Below are positions 56,826-64,000 of a stretch of DNA of 64,000 nt, in pieces. Position 1 is the first letter of the stretch; every line of letters begins with the position of its first letter. The stretch spans positions 229,752 through 293,751 of the forward strand of contig LWTK01000001.1 in assembly GCA_003326205.1 (NCBI GenBank), in the 5' to 3' direction. The notes under the pieces are model-generated. The model had not been told where the DNA came from, did not search any database, and saw nothing but the letters and a program-made list of their open reading frames with translations. The position numbers and the translations under genes were made by a program. Source of the stretch: Nostoc sp. ATCC 43529. GTDB taxonomy: Bacteria > Cyanobacteriota > Cyanobacteriia > Cyanobacteriales > Nostocaceae.

Positions 56826-57494
56826 GTGAAAGCTGTCCGTTACAGTCCCAATTCTCAGAGACCCCAACTGGCACGCGGTATTAGGCGTTTAGAACGGGAT
56901 GTATTACGCATGGGAGCTTTGGTGGAACAATCATTTCGCCTCAGCCACCAAGCGTTATTTGCTCGTAACCTAGCAGCAGCTGAGGAACTTCCCCGATTAG
57001 ATAAAAAAATCGATCGCTTTTATAGACAAATCGAATCAGACTGTACAGCGATTATGACGCTGCAATCACCTACGGCACAAGATTTGCGTTGCTTGAGTGC
57101 ATTTATGCAACTTGTGAGAGACTTAGAGCGTATTGGTGATTATGCTAAGGATTTAGCTGAGATTGCTATTAAAATCTTTCCCTATGCGCCTCATACATCT
57201 TTACCTGATATTGAAGTCATGTCCCGTCACGCTCAGGCAATGCTAGCAACTAGCTTGGTGGCTTTGGCAGAGTTTGATGAAGCTGGCGGGCGGGGTTTAA
57301 AACACTTAGATGATACCGTAGACGATGCCTACGATCGCGTTTATCAGACTTTAGCCCAACAACGAGATGTACCAGGCGTCGTTGAGCCAATTGTACTGTT
57401 GGCGCTGGCGATTCGTTGCTTGGAACGTATGGCAGATCACGCCACTAATATCGGTCAAAGGGTAGCATATATCGTTACTGGTCAACGCTCCTAA
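56826..57494 (+). CDS. phoU: Phosphate signalling complex protein PhoU (SphU)
   Basis: PhoU of 222 aa, a helical protein with two three-helix PhoU domains that represses the kinase when phosphate is plentiful. Motifs are RRLERDVLRMGALVEQSFRL, LDKKIDRFYRQIES, LVRDLERIGDYAKDLAEIA in the first half and LAIRCLERMADHATNIGQRV in the second. The start is GTG at 56826, 28 bp after the kinase gene, so the three genes form one operon. Confidence 0.93.
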   Translation: MKAVRYSPNSQRPQLARGIRRLERDVLRMGALVEQSFRLSHQALFARNLAAAEELPRLDKKIDRFYRQIESDCTAIMTLQSPTAQDLRCLSAFMQLVRDLERIGDYAKDLAEIAIKIFPYAPHTSLPDIEVMSRHAQAMLATSLVALAEFDEAGGRGLKHLDDTVDDAYDRVYQTLAQQRDVPGVVEPIVLLALAIRCLERMADHATNIGQRVAYIVTGQRS

Positions 57495-58219
57495 TTAACC
57501 TCATTAATAACTCTCACTAAAGAAAAATCTAAAACCTTATTTATCAAAGCTTTTAGAAATTTAAGCTTAGGTTGAGGAGCCAGTGTGTTGCGGGGGTTTG
57601 CTTATTTTTGGACTCAATACGACTCCTGCTCCCTTGCCTTCAACGAAATGGGATATTTTTTTATTTGGAAGTCCTCTGTACTCCTACGAGAAGCAAGCTA
57701 GCAATACTTACGCACTCATATCATACAAGCCAGTTAAAAAGGGGGCTTTTGAAGTTCCGCGCTTTTTAACAGAGGCTAGGTGGGATCTAAGTTTGAGGCT
57801 TCAGTGCGTAAGTTCTAGCTAGAATCCAAGCTAGATTTATTTTTTTTCGCCAGAATGAAACAAACTGGTTAACCTAAGCTTACAACAAAAGTGCAGGCTA
57901 ACTCAAGCTAAGTCCTGCTGCATAGATATTTATCAATGGTATAACTTGAAATCAAATACCAGAGAATTAAGTTAACTAAATATTTTACAAAAAGCTTACC
58001 TTTTCTTAAACTTGCACAATTAAAGTAACGGGTGAACAGCTAAATAACTCCCTTGTTTCTCACTATATAGACCGCTTGAACCACAAGCTAATCTCATGAG
58101 AAAATTGTGATTTAGCTGCTGGTTGAAGTTTAAGCATAGATAAATATTAAATATAAATATTAGATTTTTTTAACAAATTCAGCATTAATATTCCCTAATA
58201 GTTTGTGTGGCTACGGTTC
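57495..58219. other. Long intergenic region after phoU
   Basis: About 725 bp between phoU and the Crp-type gene. Plus-strand open frames of 65-79 codons at 57572-57822 show no recognisable family and odd composition; I treat them as spurious. The sequence has no clear hairpin with a T-tract. The right half is AT-rich and probably holds the promoter of the regulator. Confidence 0.4.
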
Positions 58220-58825
58220 ATGATCTATTCCACAATTTCCACTCCAAACCCTTCTGATCTGTCAAAAAACTCTGCTGTAGAAGGACAGGTATCACAATAC
58301 ATATTTACCCGTAGAGAAGTCATTCCGCCTCGAAATGATGTACTTTGGCGCATTGAACATGGTGCAGTTCGTACATTAACGTGGGGCGAAGACGGAACAT
58401 TTATCACTCTCGGTTATTGGGGACTAGGAGATCTAATTGGTTATCCTTTGTCCAGAATTAAGCCATATCAGATCGAATGTCTCACAGGTGTAGAAGTTAG
58501 TGTTGTCCCCGCTCATTTATGGCATCAAGATGTTGATGCTTTATTGTCTCACATCCAACAGGCGGAAGATTTACTGAGCATAGTCCATCGTAAACCAATT
58601 TCCTTACGTTTATGGCAGTTTTTACTCTGGTTAAGTGAAAAATTTGGACGTGACATAGACAAAGGCAAGCTGATAGATCTGAATATTACCCATCAGGATA
58701 TTGCAGAAGTTTTAAATACTACGCGAGTAACAATTACACGTCTGCTACAGCAATTCGAGGAAGAAGGAGCAATTTTACGTCACAAACGCCGCATTATTTT
58801 GCGGTTACCAAAAAATATTAATTAG
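58220..58825 (+). CDS. Crp/Fnr-family transcriptional regulator
   Basis: Regulator of about 201 aa from ATG 58220; an in-frame GTG at 58205 is an alternative. A short cNMP-binding-like N-terminus (about 25-110; QYIFTRREVIPPRNDVLWRI, GYWGLGDLIGYPLSR) is followed by a Crp winged helix with ITHQDIAEVLNTTRVTITRL as the recognition region. The effector-binding residues of true CRP are not evident. The SLH porin lies 135 bp downstream on the same strand, making it a candidate target. Confidence 0.85.
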   Translation: MIYSTISTPNPSDLSKNSAVEGQVSQYIFTRREVIPPRNDVLWRIEHGAVRTLTWGEDGTFITLGYWGLGDLIGYPLSRIKPYQIECLTGVEVSVVPAHLWHQDVDALLSHIQQAEDLLSIVHRKPISLRLWQFLLWLSEKFGRDIDKGKLIDLNITHQDIAEVLNTTRVTITRLLQQFEEEGAILRHKRRIILRLPKNIN

Positions 58826-58978
58826 TAGTTTGAATTCAGCATTGTATTAATTTGCTTGTATTAATGAAAGGACATAAGGTATAATCGGTGCTGTAATTTT
58901 GTGTGAAATAACCCAAAAGTAAAATGTTTTAGGCATTTTACCATTCTTGGATTAGTAGGTGTGAGTGAAACTAAAAAC

Positions 58979-60610
58979 ATGACAAAACAATTCTGGAATC
59001 TTATTAAGGTTAGTCCAATTGTTGTCGCCGCTACATTTTGTACAGCAAATGCCGCTTTTGCTGATGAAGTTAACGACCAAATAACAAATGTTGCTCAGTT
59101 ATCTGAAGCTCAAGAATCTAACAATATAGATCAGGTAACATCAGTTTCTCAGTTTTCCGATGTTCAGCCTACAGATTGGGCATTCCAAGCTTTACAATCT
59201 CTAGTTGAGCGCTACGGTTGTATTGCAGGTTATCCTAATAGCACCTATCGCGGTAATCGTGCTTTGACTCGTTACGAATTTGCCGCAGGTTTGAATGCTT
59301 GTTTAGACAGAGTTAATGAACTAATTGCTACAGCTACCGCTGATTTGGTAAGCAAACAAGACTTGGCTACCCTACAGCGTTTACAAGAAGAATTTTCTGC
59401 TGAATTAGCAACCCTGCGCGGTCGTGTAGATGCTCTAGAAGCCCGCACTGCGGAATTAGAAGCTAATCAATTCTCTACTACTACCAAGTTGGTTGGTGAA
59501 GCAATTTTCAACGTATCTCAAGCTTTCGGTGATACAAGAGCAGTTGCAACTGGCGATCCAACTGAAGATTTAGATGCCAATACTACCTTTGATGACCGCG
59601 TTCGTTTGAACTTGTACAGCAGTTTCTACGGTACAGACCAGTTGCAAATCCGTTTGAATGCTGGCAACATCATTTCCAACGCTGGTGTTACTGGTACTAA
59701 CATGACACGCTTGGGCTTTGACGGTAATACCACGAACAGCGTTTTCATCGATAAAGTGAACTATGCATTCAACTTCGGTGATGCGGTGCGGGTAAAAGTT
59801 GATGCCGTTGGTGGTGAATTATACGAGAACGTCAATACTTTTAACCCTGATTTTGCCAGCTCTGGTAAAGGTGCGCTCTCTCGCTATGGACGTTTCAGCC
59901 CCATCTATCGCCAAGGTCAAGGCGGTGCTGGTGTGACTGTTACTTTCAATCCTAAAGGGGCGATCAGTTTGAGTGGTGCTTATCTAGCTAGAACTGCTAA
60001 CGACCCCACCGTTAACAATGGTCTGTTTAATGGTGATAGCGTTATCTTTGGTCAGTTATCTTTCCAACCTACCAAAGCCTTTAATATTGGTGTGAGCTAC
60101 GCCCGTACTTATCAAACAGATACTGTTGCTAACAACCTTTTCCAAGGTACAGGTAGCGCTTTTGCTAACAACCCCTTTGGAGCTGGTAGTCGTGTTGAAT
60201 CCAACAACTACGGCGTACAAGCTACTTTCCAATTTAGCCCTAGCATAGCTCTTAGCGGTTGGGGTGGTTATGCAACAGCTGATGCGAAAACTGGTGTGAA
60301 TGCGGGTACAGATGCAGATTCTTGGTGGTGGGCTGGCTCCCTTGCTTTAAAAGACTTTGGTGGGGAAGGTAATGTCTTAGGTGTGATCTTTGGTCAACCA
60401 CCCAGAATTTCTGGTGGTAGCATCAAAGATGTTGCTACCAATGTTGACTTAGATGACGATACCTCTTATCACTTAGAAGGTCTTTACAAGTTCAAGGTAT
60501 CGGATAATCTGCAAATCACTCCTGGCTTGTTGGTAATCTTCAATCCAGAAAACAACGATGCTAACAACACTATTTATGTAGGTACTCTACGTACTACTTT
60601 CAGCTTCTAA
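58979..60610 (+). CDS. SLH-domain outer-membrane porin (OprB-type)
   Basis: Porin of about 543 aa from ATG 58979; an in-frame GTG at 58961 would add six residues. A signal peptide (IVVAATFCTANAAFA) leads to an SLH domain (about 55-115; FSDVQPTDWAFQALQSLVER, GCIAGYPNSTYRGNRALTRY), a coiled-coil stretch (QRLQEEFSAELATLRGRVDA) and a beta-barrel ending in a Phe (LRTTFSF). The SLH domain is expected to bind peptidoglycan-linked polymer. The family includes SomA/SomB porins and proposed iron-uptake porins. A strong terminator follows. Confidence 0.92.
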   Translation: MTKQFWNLIKVSPIVVAATFCTANAAFADEVNDQITNVAQLSEAQESNNIDQVTSVSQFSDVQPTDWAFQALQSLVERYGCIAGYPNSTYRGNRALTRYEFAAGLNACLDRVNELIATATADLVSKQDLATLQRLQEEFSAELATLRGRVDALEARTAELEANQFSTTTKLVGEAIFNVSQAFGDTRAVATGDPTEDLDANTTFDDRVRLNLYSSFYGTDQLQIRLNAGNIISNAGVTGTNMTRLGFDGNTTNSVFIDKVNYAFNFGDAVRVKVDAVGGELYENVNTFNPDFASSGKGALSRYGRFSPIYRQGQGGAGVTVTFNPKGAISLSGAYLARTANDPTVNNGLFNGDSVIFGQLSFQPTKAFNIGVSYARTYQTDTVANNLFQGTGSAFANNPFGAGSRVESNNYGVQATFQFSPSIALSGWGGYATADAKTGVNAGTDADSWWWAGSLALKDFGGEGNVLGVIFGQPPRISGGSIKDVATNVDLDDDTSYHLEGLYKFKVSDNLQITPGLLVIFNPENNDANNTIYVGTLRTTFSF

Positions 60611-60629
60611 AATTGTGAATTAGATAAAC

Positions 60630-60662
60630 AAAACCCCACCTTGAGGTGGGGTTTTGTTTTGG
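60630..60662 (+). terminator. Rho-independent terminator of the porin gene
   Basis: Arms AAAACCCCACC and GGTGGGGTTTT with a TTGA loop, followed by GTTTTGG. The stem is long and GC-rich and lies 20 bp after the stop codon. Confidence 0.9.
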
Positions 60663-60672
60663 AAAAAAATGG

Positions 60673-60933
60673 TTATGTAGAATTATAATCTGGTTGACTT
60701 GATAGATCTTTTGGGCGGCGATCGCTACTCCAAGCCCACCACACACAACCACAGTGACAAGAATAGAATTCTTGCCATTTACGACGACGGTCTTCTGTTA
60801 ATACAGGCGATCGGCGATTTAACCAAACTTTTTCAGCTTCGAGGCTACTTGAGGAGCAGCTAGGGCAACAAAACTCGTAAGCATGTATCGCCTTATTTGT
60901 CCATTCAGGTGAGAGGGGAGCAAAAGCGTCCAT
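60673..60933 (-). CDS. Small Cys-rich (zinc-ribbon-like) protein
   Basis: Protein of 86 aa from ATG 60933; an upstream in-frame ATG at 61017 would add 28 residues that look like non-coding DNA. Cys pairs CCPSC and CHCGC spaced by about 35 residues (AYEFCCPSC...FYSCHCGCVWW) suggest a metal-binding ribbon. No family recognised, though similar small proteins are frequent in cyanobacterial genomes. It converges with the porin gene. Confidence 0.7.
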   Translation of the reverse strand: MDAFAPLSPEWTNKAIHAYEFCCPSCSSSSLEAEKVWLNRRSPVLTEDRRRKWQEFYSCHCGCVWWAWSSDRRPKDLSSQPDYNST

Positions 60934-61153
60934 GATTAGGACAGAAAGTAGGGAGTGGGTAGACGCGATCGATCGTGTCTGTACGGAGTAGTATAGTTCA
61001 ATATAATTGAAAAACACTCTGAAATTAGCATATTGATATTCTTACAGTACTTTGCAAATAAATGAACTACACATCTTAATTTGACATCAAATCAGAGAAA
61101 CTTGATATTTTCGGAACTAGTCAGGGTGGACATTATGGCTAATAATTAAAATT

Positions 61154-61756
61154 ATGGAGCCAAATGCTGAAATTCGCCGTTTATTAGATGTCATGCCTGC
61201 TTCTGGTCGGATGACAACAAAGATTGTGAGCAAGCCAGAGCAAGCAAAAGTGATTGACGCCTCCTTTCCTCAACCCTGGAATCAGGCGCGACCGATATAC
61301 ATTAATTTCGATTTGTGGCGTCGCCTAACAAAGCCACAACGAGACTTGCTGCTGTTGCAGGTGGTTAGCTGGTTGACGGGAGTGAGGTGGTTTAAACCCG
61401 ACATTTATCAAGGTGTAGTGTTGGCGGGGTTGTTGGGTGGATTATTGGAAGCAGCACAATCAGATGTGGTGGGTGTAGCCGTGGCTGGAGGATTAAGTGC
61501 TGTTGCTCTTGTTCGCATCTGGCGGACTAACAAATCTCAAGAGTCAGAGTTAAACGCCGATGCAGCGGCAATTAGGGTAGCACAACGGCGCGGTTATTCA
61601 GAAGTTGAAGCAGCACAACACCTGCTATCTGCAATTGAAGCGGTAGCCAAAATTGAAGGGCGTTCCAGTTTAAATTTTAGCGAATTGATTCGCTGCCAAA
61701 ATTTACGAGCGATCGCTGGTTTGTCGCCAGTTGGTATGCCAGAAAATTATCAGTAG
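61154..61756 (+). CDS. DUF3318 protein
   Basis: Protein of 200 aa matching the DUF3318 family restricted mainly to cyanobacteria. It has RRLLDVMPASGRMTTKI, ASFPQPWNQARPIYINFDLW and LLLLQVVSWLTGVRWFKPD, then a hydrophobic hairpin (about 95-120, GVVLAGLLGGLLEAA, VVGVAVAGGLSAVALV) and a helical C-terminus with ELNADAAAIRVAQRRGYSE. The hydrophobic pair may anchor it in a membrane. Function unknown; no operon partner. Confidence 0.82.
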   Translation: MEPNAEIRRLLDVMPASGRMTTKIVSKPEQAKVIDASFPQPWNQARPIYINFDLWRRLTKPQRDLLLLQVVSWLTGVRWFKPDIYQGVVLAGLLGGLLEAAQSDVVGVAVAGGLSAVALVRIWRTNKSQESELNADAAAIRVAQRRGYSEVEAAQHLLSAIEAVAKIEGRSSLNFSELIRCQNLRAIAGLSPVGMPENYQ

Positions 61757-62029
61757 AAATGAAGGATTCAGAATTCAGGAGGCACAATGTCAAAGCTGCC
61801 CCGTCAGTTAATTTCACTGGTTAATATTTGATAGCAGTTGAAGCATAGTTGAGGACATAGGCTAAATGTAAAACCGAGACAACAACAAACTTTCAAGCCT
61901 ATTGCTGTTCCCTGATATACATTTAATTATGTCTATCTTATTAAAAATAAGAATAAAATACTTTACACCTGAAGGTAAATTAACTGTATATATAAATATG
62001 AGAGAAATAAATTTAATTTTACAATAACA

Positions 62030-63574
62030 ATGTTCAAGAACAAAATTATCAAATCTACTTCGAGATTACCTTTTTCTTCTCCTTGGTTTATTATAATTAT
62101 TTTTTCTGTGCTTGGTTTAATAGGTATTCTCAACCATTCGATGTGGCGAGATGAACTAAATCCCTGGCTTATTGTCAGAGATAGTGAATCTTTTGGAGAT
62201 TTAATTGGAAATATTCGTTATGAAGGCCATCCTGTTCTATGGTATTTTTCTCTGGCACTTCTGAGAAAAATAGTTGATAATCCTTTGATTATGCAAATTT
62301 TCCATTGGGGAATTACTGTTGTTTCGGTTACCATTTTTTGTTTATATAGCCCTTTTAATCATCAGCAAAAATTTTTATTTTCGTTTGGTTACTTTACTTT
62401 TTACGAATATCTTTTAATTTCTCGAAACTATGCTTTTAGTATGTTATTTGTTTTCGCATTTTGCACAATATTTTCATCAAGAAAAATAACTTATACTTAT
62501 TTGGCAATTTTATTGGGCTTACTAGCAAATAGCAGTGCTTATGGTTTATTGGTATCATTTTCTTTATCATTGACTTTGCTAGCTGAATTTTGTTTTGATA
62601 GCGAACATCGCCAGCAGTATTTTAGCCAAAGTAAAAAATATGATTTACTATTGAGTATTTTGATTATAATATTTTCTTTTATTCTATCTATTTATATTAT
62701 GACTCCCCCAACAGATAGTTATCTTTATGGTGGGTTAAAGAACGGTTGGGTAATGGAATTAGATTTCCGCCATCTTTTGAGAAGCATAGGTAGAATATTT
62801 GGTGGTTATTTATTAATTATTCCTCAACATAAAAAATGGCTGGACTTAATTATTTGTACAATAATTACTTTATTCATTGCAACTTTAACGTTGATTAAAT
62901 TATCTAAAAAGCCAGTTCCTTTATTCTTATACATTACAGGAAATTTTGTAATACTTGCCTTTACATACTTGAGATTTACAGGTATGCCGAGGCATTTTGG
63001 ACATTTCTATTTAATTCTGATAGCGGCTTTATGGCTGGGAAATTATTATCAAGAGTCTCTAGTTTTACTCAATAAATTTTCTGTTCGCCCAAATTCAATT
63101 ACATTTGTTCATAAATGGCATCATATTGCTTTGATGTTAATTCTTTACGTCCAGTTGTTGGGAGGTATTTATAGTTTTTCAAGAGATTTGGTTTTACCAT
63201 TTTCTGCAAGTCGTCAAACATCTCAATACCTTCAAAAATCTGGGTTAGAAAATGAATTTATTGTTGCTAGTCGAGATGCCAATATGGCACCTTTATCCGG
63301 TTATCTTAACCGAAAGTTTTACTATCCTGAGCTTAAAAAAATGGGAAGCTTTACTTTATTTAACAAAGATCGTAAAGATGTTGAACAAGCTGATATCTTA
63401 AACCAAATTAATTCTCTACTCAAAAATCAAGACGAACAAAAGAAAATTTTGTTAATTTTAAATCAAAAACTGAATGTTAAACGCAATGATTTGAACATTG
63501 CTCCAATTAAAAATTTTGAGAAAAACTGGGTCGATAGCGAACGATATTATCTTTATTGGGTAGATAAAGTATAG
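62030..63574 (+). CDS. Multi-spanning membrane protein, GT-C-like
   Basis: Protein of 514 aa with about ten membrane helices and a long C-terminal soluble part. The N-terminal loop after the first helix has SMWRDELNPWLIVRD, with an acidic pair as in GT-C glycosyltransferases (GT39 or PMT type) that use lipid-linked sugars; a second loop has IRYEGHPVLWYFSLALL. Its codon use is much more AT-rich than neighbouring genes, which may indicate transfer. The sugar and acceptor are unknown. Confidence 0.7.
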   Translation: MFKNKIIKSTSRLPFSSPWFIIIIFSVLGLIGILNHSMWRDELNPWLIVRDSESFGDLIGNIRYEGHPVLWYFSLALLRKIVDNPLIMQIFHWGITVVSVTIFCLYSPFNHQQKFLFSFGYFTFYEYLLISRNYAFSMLFVFAFCTIFSSRKITYTYLAILLGLLANSSAYGLLVSFSLSLTLLAEFCFDSEHRQQYFSQSKKYDLLLSILIIIFSFILSIYIMTPPTDSYLYGGLKNGWVMELDFRHLLRSIGRIFGGYLLIIPQHKKWLDLIICTIITLFIATLTLIKLSKKPVPLFLYITGNFVILAFTYLRFTGMPRHFGHFYLILIAALWLGNYYQESLVLLNKFSVRPNSITFVHKWHHIALMLILYVQLLGGIYSFSRDLVLPFSASRQTSQYLQKSGLENEFIVASRDANMAPLSGYLNRKFYYPELKKMGSFTLFNKDRKDVEQADILNQINSLLKNQDEQKKILLILNQKLNVKRNDLNIAPIKNFEKNWVDSERYYLYWVDKV

Positions 63575-63740
63575 GGTGATGAACCAGATAATTTCAGAGT
63601 TCTGAGTCAGATTATGGCAGTCTAGAGCAAAATATATTTCATGAAAGCTACAGCAAGTAACTAATCCTTCTCTTTTGGGGGGTTTAACAAGGCTATTCCA
63701 TTTGGGAGCATCCCAATTTTGCAAAAATAAAGAAAGAAAA

Positions 63741-63769
63741 ATTATTCGCGACGAATCGTCGCGAATAAT
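63741..63769. repeat. Perfect 14-bp inverted repeat
   Basis: ATTATTCGCGACGA and TCGTCGCGAATAAT flank a single A. The palindrome lies downstream of both the membrane-protein gene and the convergent partial gene and may act as a hairpin in transcripts from either side. It belongs to the general type of GCGACGA palindromes common in cyanobacteria. Confidence 0.7.
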
Positions 63770-63779
63770 AAGGGGGAAC

Positions 63780-64000
63780 TTAATCTTGTGGATCTTCCTC
63801 CTCTTGCTCAGAACCAGAACTAATATCTAGTAGACAATTATCAAGGGTATCAATTATTTTCTGTAGCTCATCCCAAACATAACGTCTGAAAACAGACATA
63901 ACAGCATCAATATGTTCAGTAGTACCAGCTTTGCCTAAATGCTTGTATTTACTCAGTTTTGAAGATGTCACTTGAGGTAAGCAAGGAGTAGAAGCTTGTA
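63780..64000 (-). CDS. Partial hypothetical protein, 5' end beyond the window
   Basis: A minus-strand frame ends at 63780 and is open to the window end. A GTG at 63971 gives 63 aa, but reading upstream continues without a stop to base 64000 (QASTPCLPQVTSSKLSK), so the gene probably starts outside. It has a helical stretch (AVMSVFRRYVWDELQKIIDT) and an acidic end (SGSEQEEEDPQD). No family recognised. Confidence 0.5.
   Translation of the reverse strand, partial: QASTPCLPQVTSSKLSKYKHLGKAGTTEHIDAVMSVFRRYVWDELQKIIDTLDNCLLDISSGSEQEEEDPQD

Noticed and set aside
57572..57822. Two plus-strand open frames after phoU
   Set aside because: Odd composition, no family and no ribosome binding site; overlapping frames in the same stretch.

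Overview
The window looks like a chromosomal segment of a filamentous, probably heterocyst-forming cyanobacterium (Nostoc, Anabaena or Calothrix type). The evidence is Psb27 (photosystem II assembly), DUF2499, DUF3593 and DUF3318 proteins, an SLH-domain porin, a PEP-CTERM protein, two Crp-type regulators (one DevH-like with an NtcA-type site upstream), very frequent GCGATCGC (HIP1) octamers, and many heptameric short repeats (GAGTTAG, CTAATGA, GGGGCAT types) typical of Nostocales. No rRNA, tRNA, CRISPR array or intact transposase was seen.

Layout: 0.1-6.6 kb holds ubiX, an RNase II/R exonuclease, a repeat-rich gap, two genes sharing a short LGW...YGKR module, and clpP. 7.4-14.2 kb holds a DUF255 thioredoxin-fold protein, mobA, a GH10-like secreted protein, psb27 and cofH. 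14.5-21.9 kb is a metal cluster: a His-containing membrane protein and a CbtB-like protein on the minus strand, diverging from a Tat-exported multicopper oxidase, a helix-hairpin-helix lipoprotein, a ferritin-like protein and an FTR1 iron permease on the plus strand, then an iron/cobalamin-type binding lipoprotein. 22.6-36.1 kb holds polA, a PEP-CTERM protein, a HAD phosphatase, a catalytic-domain-less ArgRS-like protein, the DevH-like regulator, a PstS-like protein, a methyltransferase, a LysR regulator and a U32 peptidase.

36.3-51.2 kb holds a small ORF with an unrecognised coiled-coil protein, a Uma2 protein, an ABC exporter whose true start is separated from its body by an A9 tract, an Fe-S aldo/keto reductase, a DUF151 nuclease, riboflavin synthase, an M23 peptidase, birA, a PgeF-like gene, a retropepsin-like protein, csaB, hisA and a broken nucleoside hydrolase. 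52-57.5 kb holds two adjacent coiled-coil-rich paralogues, then a SphR-SphS-PhoU type phosphate-sensing operon. 58.2-64 kb holds a Crp-type regulator, the porin, small conserved proteins, a large multi-spanning membrane protein and a gene running off the window end.

The strongest candidates for something new are the oxidase/FTR1/ferritin/HHH-lipoprotein cluster with its CbtB-like neighbour, the A9 frameshift in the ABC exporter, the LGW...YGKR module family, the ArgRS-like protein without a catalytic core, the coiled-coil pair, a MITE-like element with an 11-bp flanking direct repeat, and several genes whose reading frames contain or end in intergenic repeat sequence. All functional calls come from reading motifs by eye; no database search was run.
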